From assembly GCF_049257235.1 (NCBI RefSeq), contig NZ_JBMMUF010000005.1, forward strand, positions 241,568 to 305,567: a DNA stretch of 64,000 nucleotides. The letters are read 5' to 3'. Shown here one piece after another: positions 8,594 to 17,597 of the stretch. Within the stretch, counting starts at the first letter, position 1, and every line of letters begins with the position of its first letter. Source of the DNA: Pseudoalteromonas sp049257235 (GTDB lineage: Bacteria; Pseudomonadota; Gammaproteobacteria; Enterobacterales; Alteromonadaceae). Under the pieces are notes generated by a model. That model did no database searches. It was given only the letters and a program-made list of their open reading frames with translations, and was not told the origin of the DNA. The translations under genes were made by a program, and so were the position numbers.

Positions 8594-8813
8594 AAGAACT
8601 ACTCAATTGATGATTAAACACGCCGCGATCATACCACTGCTAACGTTTAGGCTAAAGATGTGTTGTAAAAGTTGCAGTACCGGTATGTCGTGCCGTGCGC
8701 ATCACTTTTCAACACGCACATATCAGCAATTCATTACATGATAAACCTAGACGATAATTCACTAAGCAAGCTAAGATAGAGATATCTCTGTTTATATAGA
8801 TACTTACGTCCTT

Positions 8814-9212
8814 ATGTCTTTTGCATTAAAAACAACAATCGCCGTACTTCTTTTTATCATTACTTTTGCCCCCACCCATGCCCGCGCCGAGGTTGGTTAC
8901 TATGGTTTTGAGCCTGATATTGTTGCCAACTATATCAGTCAATCCAGTAAAAAATTAGGGTATGTACGTGTCACTGTCGATTTGATGCTAGAGGACGTCA
9001 ACAACATTACAGTTGTTGAGCACCACATGCCATTACTAAGAGATGCCATTGTCGAGATCCTCTCCCAAGAGCCTGAAGAAAAGATCAAAAGCCTGACGGG
9101 CCGAGAAGAAATACGCCAAAAATGTAATGAGCGTCTGAAAAGCTTATTGCAGCAAGAGACGGGCAACAACATAGTACGCGACGTGCTCTTTACCAAGTAC
9201 CTCTATCATTAA
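8814..9212 (+). CDS. FliL-like secreted protein
   Basis: A 132-residue protein with an N-terminal signal peptide (MSFALKTTIAVLLFIITFAPTHARA, cleavage probably after ARA). A FliL-like periplasmic domain follows: YGFEPDIVANYI, VRVTVDLMLEDVNN, VEHHMPLLRDAIVEILS, SLTGREEIRQKCNERL and VRDVLFTKYLYH, the last being the typical FliL ending (LFTEFVVQ-type). True flagellar FliL has a retained N-terminal membrane anchor and lies in a fli operon. This one is a stand-alone paralogue beside ubiCA, so a flagellar role should not be assumed. Confidence 0.75.
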   Translation: MSFALKTTIAVLLFIITFAPTHARAEVGYYGFEPDIVANYISQSSKKLGYVRVTVDLMLEDVNNITVVEHHMPLLRDAIVEILSQEPEEKIKSLTGREEIRQKCNERLKSLLQQETGNNIVRDVLFTKYLYH

Positions 9213-9227
9213 TGATAGAATCACATT

Positions 9228-9256
9228 AAAAAAGCGACGATTAAGTCGCTTTTTTT
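9228..9256. terminator. Bidirectional terminator, fliL-like / glpG
   Basis: AAAAAAGCGAC-GATTAA-GTCGCTTTTTTT is a perfect stem with A-tract and T-tract on opposite sides, placed between convergent genes. It overlaps the last codons of glpG on the minus strand. Confidence 0.88.
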
Positions 9257-10059
9257 GTCCCACCAAGGGCCATAACTACCGCAATTATCATCCCGCTTGC
9301 TAAACCTCCAAGGTGAGCCCAATTGGCCATAGGTATGAGCATGTCGGTAAAGCCAAACGCGAGCCACAGTAATAAAAAGCCAATCATGCTTTTACTCAGC
9401 ATCATCGGTGTTTTAGCAAGGTATGGGTAAATCCAGCAAAAGCCTACAAGCGCATAGACGACACCAGACAAGCCGCCAAAGTTTGGCCCCACCATTAAAA
9501 ACTGTGCCCAACTACTGACTACGGAGCCAATAATAAACACGCTCAACAAGGTTACTTTTGACGTTTGCTGTTCAATAGCAGGGCCCAATGTGAGCCACCA
9601 CAGAACATTAAAAATCAGGTGAATGGCTGAAAAATGCACAATAGAAGGTGTTAACCAAGAGAGTGGCTGATGCGCTTTGAATTGTAATATAGGGAAAATA
9701 TCACTGAACTGCCCCAGTAAAAACAGCGCATAAATAATGATACTAGCAATACTAATGCTTTTAACCAGTAAGCTTAACTTATTGAAACGTGATACTAAAT
9801 TTAGCTTTTGCCCACCATATACTAAGCCCGAATCAGTTCGCCCAGTTTCCCACGCTGCATCAAGGTATCGAGGGTGTTCAGGCTGATTCTGAAACTCTTG
9901 CCATAATGGCTGCACTTGATGGAAGTGCTCTGGTGCAACACCAATAATCACATGGCCATTTTCACCCGCTTTTAATGCGCCACGAAAACCATGAGTACCA
10001 ATGTAATCAACAAACCCCTGTGCCGCTCGCACATTGTTGGTGCTGCCAAGCTCAATCAT
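9241..10059 (-). CDS. glpG: Rhomboid intramembrane serine protease GlpG
   Basis: An inner-membrane rhomboid protease of 272 residues when started at the ATG at 10059, which overlaps the glpE stop as ATGA. A longer frame to 10092 exists but is less likely. The N-terminal cytoplasmic domain covers residues 1-85 and the six-helix rhomboid core about 95-270. The catalytic Ser is in NFGGLSGVVYAL (about residue 198) and the catalytic His in NWAHLGGLASG (about 249), almost the E. coli positions (201/254). The WWLTLGPAIEQ segment is the conserved L1/TM2 region. Coupled to glpE as in many gammaproteobacteria. Confidence 0.94.
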   Translation of the reverse strand: MIELGSTNNVRAAQGFVDYIGTHGFRGALKAGENGHVIIGVAPEHFHQVQPLWQEFQNQPEHPRYLDAAWETGRTDSGLVYGGQKLNLVSRFNKLSLLVKSISIASIIIYALFLLGQFSDIFPILQFKAHQPLSWLTPSIVHFSAIHLIFNVLWWLTLGPAIEQQTSKVTLLSVFIIGSVVSSWAQFLMVGPNFGGLSGVVYALVGFCWIYPYLAKTPMMLSKSMIGFLLLWLAFGFTDMLIPMANWAHLGGLASGMIIAVVMALGGTKKAT

Positions 10060-10373
10060 TTCTCTACCATGTCCGGGAATTGTCTCGCCCATGCATCAAA
10101 TCCTCCATCCATTGAGTACACATCATCAAAGCCCTGCTCAGCTAAGTAGCCAGCAGCTCCTTGCGAACTTATACCGTGATAGCACACCACGATAATGGGC
10201 TGATCATATTCTTTGTGCAGCATAAATTCACCGATATTACTGTTACTTAAATGCTCAGCAGTAGGAATGTGACCCGCGGCGAAAGAGTTTGGGTCGCGAA
10301 TATCTGCAATCACAACGTTTTCATTGTTTAACAGCTCTTTGGTTTGCGCCACCGAAATATGTTTGTAAGCCAT
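10056..10373 (-). CDS. glpE: Thiosulfate sulfurtransferase GlpE (rhodanese)
   Basis: A 105-residue single-domain rhodanese that transfers sulfane sulfur from thiosulfate to thiol acceptors. IADIRDPNSFAAGHIPTAEHLSN is the conserved CH2 region, and the active-site Cys lies in IVVCYHGISSQGAAGYL (about residue 65). Length matches E. coli GlpE (108). Its stop codon overlaps the start of glpG, so the pair is coupled. Confidence 0.93.
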   Translation of the reverse strand: MAYKHISVAQTKELLNNENVVIADIRDPNSFAAGHIPTAEHLSNSNIGEFMLHKEYDQPIIVVCYHGISSQGAAGYLAEQGFDDVYSMDGGFDAWARQFPDMVEK

Positions 10374-10406
10374 AATGCCCCGTGTTAACTACGATTAAAT
10401 ACAACA

Positions 10407-10426
10407 AAGGCGGCCAAAGCCGCCTT
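10407..10426 (-). terminator. Hairpin downstream of kbl-tdh
   Basis: AAGGCGGC-(loop of four)-GCCGCCTT is a perfect 8-bp stem just after the tdh stop. On the minus strand it is followed by TGTTGTATTTAA, a weak U-rich tail. Probably ends the kbl-tdh transcript. Confidence 0.75.
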
Positions 10427-10447
10427 AATAAAGCTCAGCTTTTAAGA

Positions 10448-11473
10448 TTATGCCCAGTCTAGGATCACTTTACCAGATTGACCGCTCAGCATCGTATCGA
10501 AGCCTTCTTGGAAGTCATCAATCTTAAATTCATGAGTAATAATGGGTGAAATATCTAAACCCGATTGAATCAAGCTCGCCATTTTATACCAGGTTTCAAA
10601 CATTTCACGGCCATAAATCCCTTTGATAACCAGACCTTTAAAAATAACCTGATTCCAATCAACCGCCATGTCCGAAGGTGGAATACCGAGCATGGCAATT
10701 TTGCCACCGTGATTCATGTTATTGAGCATTGAATTGAACGCAACGGGTACACCTGACATTTCTAGGCCCACATCGAAGCCTTCTGTCATACCCAGCTCTT
10801 TCATTACATCTTCAAGCTTTTCATTGGCAACATTCACAGCACGCGTTGCGCCCATTTTTGATGCCAGTTCAAGTCGGTATTCATTAATATCAGTGATCAC
10901 AACATTACGTGCACCAACATGCTTGGCCACAGCCGCCGCCATAATACCAATTGGGCCCGCACCTGTGATCAGCACATCTTCACCCACTAAATCGAAAGAC
11001 AATGCTGTGTGTACCGCGTTGCCGAACGGGTCGAAGATTGACGCCAATTCATCTGGAATATTGTCTGGGATCTTAAAGGCATTAAATGCAGGGATCACTA
11101 GGTACTCGGCGAAACTCCCTTCACGGTTTACACCCACACCGATGGTGTTACGGCATAAGTGTACACGCCCTGCACGACAGTTACGGCAATGACCACAGGT
11201 AATATGACCTTCACCTGAAACACGGTCGCCAATCTCAAAACCACGCACTTCTTGGCCCATATCAACCACTTCACCCACGTATTCATGGCCAACAACCATC
11301 GGCACAGGAATTGTGTTTTGCGCCCACTCATCCCATTTGTAGATGTGCACATCGGTGCCGCATATAGCGGTTTTACGGATCTTTATAAGCAGATCGTTAT
11401 GACCCACTTCAGGTTTTGGGGCATCGGTCATCCAGATGCCCGTTTCGGCTTTAAGTTTTGATAATGCTTTCAT
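10448..11473 (-). CDS. tdh: L-threonine 3-dehydrogenase
   Basis: A 341-residue zinc-dependent medium-chain dehydrogenase that oxidises threonine to 2-amino-3-ketobutyrate with NAD. The catalytic zinc site is in AICGTDVHIYKWDEW and GHEYVGEV, the structural zinc cysteines in GHITCGHCRNCRAGRVHLC, and the Rossmann motif in ITGAGPIGIMAAAVAKH. Length equals E. coli Tdh. The ATG at 11473 has GGAG upstream; a TTG one codon earlier is less likely. It lies 11 bases after kbl, which makes the substrate for it in reverse order (Tdh product is cleaved by Kbl). Confidence 0.97.
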   Translation of the reverse strand: MKALSKLKAETGIWMTDAPKPEVGHNDLLIKIRKTAICGTDVHIYKWDEWAQNTIPVPMVVGHEYVGEVVDMGQEVRGFEIGDRVSGEGHITCGHCRNCRAGRVHLCRNTIGVGVNREGSFAEYLVIPAFNAFKIPDNIPDELASIFDPFGNAVHTALSFDLVGEDVLITGAGPIGIMAAAVAKHVGARNVVITDINEYRLELASKMGATRAVNVANEKLEDVMKELGMTEGFDVGLEMSGVPVAFNSMLNNMNHGGKIAMLGIPPSDMAVDWNQVIFKGLVIKGIYGREMFETWYKMASLIQSGLDISPIITHEFKIDDFQEGFDTMLSGQSGKVILDWA

Positions 11474-11484
11474 CAATGCGCTCC

Positions 11485-12681
11485 TTAAATAACGCCCAGC
11501 TCTTTACCAATACGAGTAAAGGCTGCAATTGCTTTATCAAGCTGCTCTTTAGTGTGGGCAGCAGAAATTTGTGTACGAATACGTGCTTGGCCTTTAGGTA
11601 CCACAGGGAATGAGAAACCTGTCACATAGATACCTTCTGCAAGAAGCTTATCAGCCATTTGTCCTGCAAGTTTAGCATCACCAAGCATTACAGGGATGAT
11701 TGCATGATCTTTACCTGCACAGGTGAAGCCTGCTGCCTCCATTTGTTCACGGAAATACGCCGCATTCGACCACAGTGTATCGCGCAACTCTTTGCCATCA
11801 GCTAGCATGTCTAGCACTTTAATAGAGGCTGTCACGATTGATGGTGCTAATGAGTTTGAGAACAAATAAGGACGAGAACGTTGACGTAACCACTCAACAA
11901 TTTCTTTTTTACCTGATGTATAACCGCCTGATGCGCCACCTAGCGCTTTACCTAAAGTACCAGTGATAATGTCTACACGGTCCATTACGCCACAGTATTC
12001 AGCGGTACCACGGCCATTTTCACCAACAAAGCCCACTGCGTGTGAATCATCAACCATCACTAGCGCATCGTACTTGTCTGCCAAGTCGCATACGGCTTTA
12101 AGATTACAAATCACGCCGTCCATTGAGAACACGCCGTCAGTTGCGATCAATTTAGTTTTAGCACCCGCTTCATCCGCCGCGATCAATTGTTTTTCTAGAT
12201 CAGCCATGTCGTTATTTGCATAACGGAAACGCTTTGCTTTACACAGACGCACGCCATCAATGATAGAAGCGTGGTTGAGAGAGTCTGAGATAATTGCATC
12301 ATCTGCGCCTAGGATTGTTTCGAACAAACCCGCGTTGGCGTCAAAACATGACGAGTACAAAATGGTGTCTTCTGTTTTTAGGAAGTCACTAATTTTAGCT
12401 TCAAGAGTTTTATGGATGTCTTGCGTACCACAGATGAAGCGCACAGACGCCACACCAAAACCGTGATCAGCTAAACCTTGCTGCGCTGCTTTGATAAGCT
12501 CAGGATGATTCGCTAGGCCCAAGTAGTTATTAGCACAAAAGTTAATTACTTTATCACCACTGGACACTTCGATTTCAGCTTGTTGCTGTGAGGTAATAAT
12601 GCGCTCGCTCTTATAAAGACCGTCCGCCTTTACTTGCTCGATTTGCGCCTGCAACTGGGTATAAAACGCAGAGGCTCTCAT
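11485..12681 (-). CDS. kbl: 2-amino-3-ketobutyrate coenzyme A ligase
   Basis: A PLP-dependent alpha-oxoamine synthase that cleaves 2-amino-3-ketobutyrate with CoA to glycine and acetyl-CoA. Starting at the ATG at 12681 (MRASAFYTQLQAQIEQ) gives 398 residues, identical to E. coli Kbl; the frame extends 19 codons further upstream but without family similarity. Markers are NFCANNYLGLANHPE, ASVRFICGTQDIHKTLE, MVDDSHAVGFVGENGRGT and the PLP-lysine region ITGTLGKALGGASGGYTSG. Forms the threonine-to-glycine operon with tdh. Confidence 0.97.
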   Translation of the reverse strand: MRASAFYTQLQAQIEQVKADGLYKSERIITSQQQAEIEVSSGDKVINFCANNYLGLANHPELIKAAQQGLADHGFGVASVRFICGTQDIHKTLEAKISDFLKTEDTILYSSCFDANAGLFETILGADDAIISDSLNHASIIDGVRLCKAKRFRYANNDMADLEKQLIAADEAGAKTKLIATDGVFSMDGVICNLKAVCDLADKYDALVMVDDSHAVGFVGENGRGTAEYCGVMDRVDIITGTLGKALGGASGGYTSGKKEIVEWLRQRSRPYLFSNSLAPSIVTASIKVLDMLADGKELRDTLWSNAAYFREQMEAAGFTCAGKDHAIIPVMLGDAKLAGQMADKLLAEGIYVTGFSFPVVPKGQARIRTQISAAHTKEQLDKAIAAFTRIGKELGVI

Positions 12682-12840
12682 AAATTTCTCCGATACTTGA
12701 ACAGGTATTTGGAGCAACACGCACGGCCATTGCTCCATGAATCTTAAAATTTAGCGCTATTGTAAAAGGTTCGCGCAACAATTGCATTGTTTGTGGGATG
12801 GGTTTGACCAGATAAAAATGCCGACACTGAGCATAGATAT

Positions 12841-13392
12841 TTACGAATTGATAATTTGTGGTACTTCGGCTAGTGAATCGCAAACGAAATCAGCATCTTG
12901 TAAAGCATCTTCAGAAAAAGTCTGACCACTGCGCACCAACACTTTCGTGCCGATTTCACAGCGCTTCGCAGCAATCATATCGCCGTGCTTGTCTCCGACC
13001 ATCACGCATTGGCTCGGGTCTAGGGAAAATGCCTCTATACCCTGTTGCAACATACCTGGCTCAGGTTTGCGACAATCACACTGAGTTAAATAGATACCTT
13101 GGCCCTTTTCGGGGTGGTGCGGACAATAATAAATTGCATCAATCGTCACGCCGTGCTCGGCAAACTGAGCCTTCATCCATTGACTTAGCTGCGCAAATTG
13201 CTCTTGCGTGTAATAACCACGAGCAATTCCCGATTGGTTGGTGACCACAATCAAACGATATCCCATCGCAGAAAATGCTGCGCAGGCTTCGAACACACCG
13301 TCGATAAACTCAAAATCTTCTGGCTTGTGGACATAAGCGTGATCGACATTGATCACCCCATCTCTATCAAGGAAAACCGCTTTATTACTCAT
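12841..13392 (-). CDS. gmhB: D-glycero-beta-D-manno-heptose 1,7-bisphosphate 7-phosphatase
   Basis: A 183-residue HAD-superfamily phosphatase in ADP-heptose synthesis. The nucleophile motif is VFLDRDGVINVD at the N-terminus (the DxDGV signature), motif II is VVTNQSGIARGYY, the zinc-binding loop is YYCPHHPEKGQG...CDCRKPEPGM, and the last motif is MVGDKHGDMIAAK. Its ATG overlaps the stop of the upstream heptosyltransferase as ATGA, so the two are co-translated. The other pathway enzymes gmhA and hldE are 2-4 kb away on the same strand. Confidence 0.95.
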   Translation of the reverse strand: MSNKAVFLDRDGVINVDHAYVHKPEDFEFIDGVFEACAAFSAMGYRLIVVTNQSGIARGYYTQEQFAQLSQWMKAQFAEHGVTIDAIYYCPHHPEKGQGIYLTQCDCRKPEPGMLQQGIEAFSLDPSQCVMVGDKHGDMIAAKRCEIGTKVLVRSGQTFSEDALQDADFVCDSLAEVPQIINS

Positions 13393-14435
13393 AATCTATG
13401 TTCTCTTACTACTTTATCGAACATGGCTATAACGTCATCAACTTGAATGCGATCCATTAATTGCCCCTTAGCACGTACACCCCATGGCAACGCGTGTGCA
13501 GGTTTACCATGTTGTTCAAGTACCGCCTGATTGTACACTTCAACCACATAATCTTGATAAGGATAAGGGCCCGTACGCTTGGGGTTAGAATGGGCGTATA
13601 AACCAATAACCGGCGTACCTTGCGTCACAGCCATATGTGCAGGCCCCGTGTCAGGAGCAACCACCACGGTAGCTAAGCCAAGTACGCATGTAAGTTCTTT
13701 CAAGCTTGTTTTGCCAACAAGATTCATTACCTCGCCTTGGCAATGACTTAAAATGGCTGCACTAAGGTCCCGCTCCATGTCTGTTGGACCGCCCGTTATC
13801 GCCACCTTAAAACCTTTGGCAAGAGCATGATTTGCCACTGCCGCATAGCGCTCTGGCAACCAGTTACGCTCAGCTTTACTCGCTGCAGGACTAATAATTA
13901 ACAAAGGCTCAGCGTCATCACCAACAAGTTCAGCCGCTTTTTGATGGTCACTGTCACTCAACGGAAGTTGCCAGTGCGGCGTGAAGTCACTAACACCCAA
14001 TTGCTGTGCAAATTGCATAAAACCTTCGAGCACATGCGGCTGCGATTTAGGCTCAATGCGCTTGTTAATGAACAAGCTATGCAATTCTTTCGAACGAGCT
14101 TTATCAAAACCTAATTTAACCTTGGCGTTGATAGCCCGACTTGCCCACCCGGCACGAAATGCAACTTGCATATTTAGTAGCACATCAAACTGCTGCCCTT
14201 TGAGTGCTTCACGCAGGGCTTTAAACGCTTTTTTGCCCTGTTTTTTGTCAAATACAACAAACTCAACACCCGGTAAGCCGTTCAGTAACATGGCTTCCAC
14301 TTTACCTATAATCCAGGTGATTTTAGCGTTGGGGTGAATCCGTTGGATCGCTTGCACGGCTGCAACCGCATGACACACATCACCAATAGCAGAGAGGCGA
14401 AGTACACAAATAGACTGGACTGAGCAAAGTTGCAC
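13389..14435 (-). CDS. OpsX/WaaC-like ADP-heptose:LPS heptosyltransferase (GT9)
   Basis: A glycosyltransferase family 9 enzyme for LPS inner core. The N-terminal ICVLRLSAIGDVCHAVAAVQAI is the typical GT9 acceptor-binding start, and the C-terminal donor-site motifs are SPAASKAERNWLPERYAAV and APDTGPAHMAVTQGTPVIGLY, with the Asp and nearby His/Lys needed for ADP-heptose binding. The frame begins at 14495, but a GTG at 14435 (348 residues) places the start just before the first beta-strand and is preferred. The head-to-head arrangement with kdkA is, to my knowledge, like the Haemophilus opsX/kdkA pair, so heptosyltransferase I is the likely role. Confidence 0.85.
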   Translation of the reverse strand: MQLCSVQSICVLRLSAIGDVCHAVAAVQAIQRIHPNAKITWIIGKVEAMLLNGLPGVEFVVFDKKQGKKAFKALREALKGQQFDVLLNMQVAFRAGWASRAINAKVKLGFDKARSKELHSLFINKRIEPKSQPHVLEGFMQFAQQLGVSDFTPHWQLPLSDSDHQKAAELVGDDAEPLLIISPAASKAERNWLPERYAAVANHALAKGFKVAITGGPTDMERDLSAAILSHCQGEVMNLVGKTSLKELTCVLGLATVVVAPDTGPAHMAVTQGTPVIGLYAHSNPKRTGPYPYQDYVVEVYNQAVLEQHGKPAHALPWGVRAKGQLMDRIQVDDVIAMFDKVVREHRL

Positions 14436-14550
14436 GGGGGAGTTCCTAAAGCAAAAAACTGCAGCAAATGTTAAAGCAACGCCAGCGCATTGCAAGTTAT
14501 GTGTTTAACGAGTTTATCGTCGTTATGAAAAACGTTACACTGAGCCTATT

Positions 14551-15294
14551 GTGCACCCATTGCTATTATTCATGCAGCTCACTCCCCTTAGTTCAACGCA
14601 AACGCTTTTCACCCGAGACGGTAACCCTCTGGCGGTTGATGCCAATTGGTTTAATCCAGAGTTTTGGCTTGACCAAAATAAAGTATTCGCACAAAAAACC
14701 GGACGTGCAACAGCCTATTTCTTTGCACATAAAGAGTTAAAAGCGGTGCTGCGTCACTACTGGCGCGGTGGTTTAGTGGGTAAGGTATTGCGGGATGAGT
14801 ATCTTTATACATCAATGAGAAATACCCGTGTTTATCAAGAGTTTTCATTGATGTGCACTTTGTATCAACAAGGCCTACCTGTGGTTGAACCTATTGCTGC
14901 AATGGTACAAAAGTCGGGGCTTATTTACCGCGGGGACATCATCACTCGTGCTTTAGAGGGAGCTGTGAGCTTGTGCGAGCGACTCGTAGCAGAGCAACTG
15001 GACGAAACCACCATCACCGAGATTGGTGTGACGATTGCTCAGTTCCACAAATCGGGTGTCTATCATGCTGATTTAAATATCAATAACATTTTATTTGATA
15101 AGCAAAACAAGGTGCATGTTATCGATTTTGATCGTGGTGAAATTCGCCCGGCGAACACCCAATGGCAACAACAAAACATGGCGCGATTACAACGCAGTTT
15201 TGTCAAAGAGGCTACGCGACAACCTCACTTTCATTGGTCAACGCAAGACTGGCAAACACTAGAGAAAGCCTATCAGCGAGCAATGGCTGACTGA
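14551..15294 (+). CDS. kdkA: 3-deoxy-D-manno-octulosonic acid (Kdo) kinase
   Basis: A protein-kinase-fold enzyme (about 240-247 residues) that phosphorylates Kdo of the LPS inner core at O-4. Motifs are the N-terminal WFNPEFWLDQNKV, GRATAYFF, the LRHYWRGGLVGKVLRDEYLY block, the catalytic loop VYHADLNINNILFD (about residues 172-185) and the metal-binding VIDFDRGEIRP. The start may be GTG at 14551 or ATG at 14572. Divergent from the OpsX-like gene and convergent with hldE. Its presence implies a single phosphorylated Kdo core as in Haemophilus and Vibrio (family knowledge). Confidence 0.93.
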   Translation: MHPLLLFMQLTPLSSTQTLFTRDGNPLAVDANWFNPEFWLDQNKVFAQKTGRATAYFFAHKELKAVLRHYWRGGLVGKVLRDEYLYTSMRNTRVYQEFSLMCTLYQQGLPVVEPIAAMVQKSGLIYRGDIITRALEGAVSLCERLVAEQLDETTITEIGVTIAQFHKSGVYHADLNINNILFDKQNKVHVIDFDRGEIRPANTQWQQQNMARLQRSFVKEATRQPHFHWSTQDWQTLEKAYQRAMAD

Positions 15295-15311
15295 TAGGCC
15301 AGAAGTGAAAT

Positions 15312-16751
15312 TTAAGAGCGGATTTTACTGATCACATTCGATGTTGAGCAGCCGTTGAGAAATTCCAAGACTTCTACTTTGCCACCATGGCGCAGTACAT
15401 GGTCAGCGCCTGCGATATCTTCCACCTTATAATCCCCCCCTTTAACAAGAATGTCAGGGCTAATTTGTTCAATCAGCTTCGCAGGCGTGTCATTCTCTTC
15501 TTCTTTACCAAATGGGATAACCCAATCTACTGACGCCAATGCACTGAGCACCATTGCACGCTCATCTAGCGGGTTAATTGGGCGCTCAGGGCCTTTTAAA
15601 CGGGCAATTGAATCATCGGTGTTAAGACCTACAACCAGCCTGTCTCCCATCGCCTTTGCTTGTGCAAGGTAACGAACGTGACCGGCGTGTAAAATATCAA
15701 AACAGCCATTGGTAAACACGATTGTTTCACCATTATGCTTAGCAAATTCAATGTGTTGTAACACAGAATCAAATGGGGTTTGATAGTGCTCGCCGTTTTC
15801 GCGAAGGTATTGCCCAAGCTTGCGGCTTAGCTCTTCTGGGGATACGGTAGCAGCGCCAAGTTTGCTTACAGCGATGCCCGCAGCAATATTTGCAAGCTCC
15901 ACAGCATCTGCTGGTGTCATGCCCGCACCAAGCATCACAGTGAGCGTAGCAATCACTGTATCACCAGCACCTGTAACATCACTTACCTCACGCACCTGAG
16001 CTGCAAAGTCATGCTTTTGTGTGGCACTGATCAATGACATGCCCTGCTCTGAGCGTGTAAGTAGCATATTGCCGATGCCCGCCTCTTTAATAAGCCCACG
16101 GGCACTTTCGGTAAGTGCTTGCTCTGAGCTTACATCCCCGCCCGCTAATTTGAATTCATTCAAGTTAGGAGTGATGTAATCAGCGCCACGATACAAACTT
16201 AAATGTGGTGACTTAGGGTCAACCAACACGGTTTTCCCAGCATCTTTGGCCACACGGATCATCGCTTCAATCAGAGTCAATGAACCTTTGTTGTAATCAG
16301 AGAAAAGAATAAAGTCGTATTCATCTACCACGCGCTCTAAGCGATTAAGTAGGAGTTGTGAGTGTTCTTTAGAAAATTGTTCTTCTTGATCTAGGCGTAC
16401 CACTTGTTGGTGGCGACTGATCACGCGCATTTTTGCGATGGTAGGCAGCTCAACAACATTTACTAGTTGTGAGTCTATTTTCTCTTCGGCCAATATGCGC
16501 TCAAGCGTTTGCCCACTCTCATCTTCACCAATGAGGCCCAACAAGCCAACTTGCCCGTCTAAACGGGCAATATTTTTAGCCACGTTTGCAGCACCACCGG
16601 CTTTATCTTCCAGTTGATTTACTTTTACAACAGGCACCGGTGCTTCAGGTGAAATACGACCTGAGTCGCCATGCCAATAGCGGTCAAGCATAACATCGCC
16701 AACCACCAATACTTTGGCTTTGTTTAAATGTTTTAGTAAGCCTAAATCCAT
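15312..16751 (-). CDS. hldE: Bifunctional heptose-7-phosphate kinase / heptose-1-phosphate adenylyltransferase
   Basis: A 479-residue fusion enzyme for ADP-heptose. The N-terminal PfkB/ribokinase domain (residues 1 to about 320) shows VVGDVMLDRYWHGDSGRISPEA, GGAANVAKNIARL and the anion-hole motif VTGAGDTVIATL. The C-terminal nucleotidyltransferase domain (about 345-479) shows FTNGCFDILHAGHVRYL (HxGH motif) and ends NGCSTSNVISKIR. Length equals E. coli HldE (477). It lies three bases downstream of gmhA in a gmhA-hldE operon. Confidence 0.97.
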   Translation of the reverse strand: MDLGLLKHLNKAKVLVVGDVMLDRYWHGDSGRISPEAPVPVVKVNQLEDKAGGAANVAKNIARLDGQVGLLGLIGEDESGQTLERILAEEKIDSQLVNVVELPTIAKMRVISRHQQVVRLDQEEQFSKEHSQLLLNRLERVVDEYDFILFSDYNKGSLTLIEAMIRVAKDAGKTVLVDPKSPHLSLYRGADYITPNLNEFKLAGGDVSSEQALTESARGLIKEAGIGNMLLTRSEQGMSLISATQKHDFAAQVREVSDVTGAGDTVIATLTVMLGAGMTPADAVELANIAAGIAVSKLGAATVSPEELSRKLGQYLRENGEHYQTPFDSVLQHIEFAKHNGETIVFTNGCFDILHAGHVRYLAQAKAMGDRLVVGLNTDDSIARLKGPERPINPLDERAMVLSALASVDWVIPFGKEEENDTPAKLIEQISPDILVKGGDYKVEDIAGADHVLRHGGKVEVLEFLNGCSTSNVISKIRS

Positions 16752-16754
16752 GAA

Positions 16755-17339
16755 TTACTCCGCAACTAGGAAATCAAGCGCTTCACAGAGCCAATGACCG
16801 ATAAACATATGCGCCTCTTGAATACGCGCAGTTTCATCATTAGCAATGATAATCGGCAGTTTAGCTATGTCTTTTACCGTACCACCCTCACGACCTGTCA
16901 ATGCAACTGTGTAGGCACCAATCTCATTAGCAGCAGCCAATGCTAAATTGATGTTTGCACTGGTACCCGAAGTGGTTAGGCCAATGACTAAGTCTTGTGG
17001 CTTACACAGAGCCTGAACTTGGCGCTCAAATACAGTATCAAAGTGGTAGTCATTAGAGTGTGCGGTAAGAATCGACGTATCCGTAGTCAGCGCGATTGAT
17101 GCCAATGGCCCTCGCTCTGCTTTATAGCGCACTACAAACTCCGCCGCTAAATGCTGAGCATCCGCCGCACTGCCACCATTACCAAACCAAATAACTTTGC
17201 CACCCGCTTGTAGCGTTTTGTGGCATTGATTTAGCAGCGCTGCTGCTTCATCTTGATAGTTGTCCATAGTTTCAAAAAGAGCGCGGTGGCGAGCTAGGCT
17301 CTCAAAGTAAGTAGCTGCTGCATTGTCAGTATTGACCAT
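16755..17339 (-). CDS. gmhA: Sedoheptulose-7-phosphate isomerase GmhA
   Basis: A 194-residue SIS-domain isomerase, first step of ADP-heptose synthesis. Motifs are WFGNGGSAADAQHLAAEFVV, TDTSILTAHSNDY, the SIS loop LTTSGTSANINLA and the C-terminal ARIQEAHMFIGH, which carries the zinc-binding residues. DiaA is the closest paralogue in E. coli, but the location next to hldE and the Glu/His motifs favour GmhA. First gene of the gmhA-hldE operon. Confidence 0.93.
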   Translation of the reverse strand: MVNTDNAAATYFESLARHRALFETMDNYQDEAAALLNQCHKTLQAGGKVIWFGNGGSAADAQHLAAEFVVRYKAERGPLASIALTTDTSILTAHSNDYHFDTVFERQVQALCKPQDLVIGLTTSGTSANINLALAAANEIGAYTVALTGREGGTVKDIAKLPIIIANDETARIQEAHMFIGHWLCEALDFLVAE

Positions 17340-17597
17340 TGTTTTTCCTCATTCGCGAGTTTTAACGGCATTATTCCAAAGAGTTTTTATAATTGCACGT
17401 TTTTGTCCTGATGTTACCGCCATCACAGAACACGCTCCTTAAAAAACACCGTAACAAGCAAAAAGTGTTTGTTTAGTGTTCAATTCTAGCAATAACCAGA
17501 AGATGATAACGTTTTTATCACACTGTTGCGCTGCCAATAGACTTGGCTCTTTGCTATCATTGCTAAGTTCGTCAATCATCTAATTAGGCCTTGATAA

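Noticed and set aside
8594..8813. Small RNA or riboswitch between ubiC and the FliL-like gene
   Set aside because: No convincing stem with T-run or conserved riboswitch core could be seen.
10716..11192. 158-residue frame opposite tdh
   Set aside because: It lies entirely antisense to tdh, which has all family motifs; composition typical of a shadow frame.
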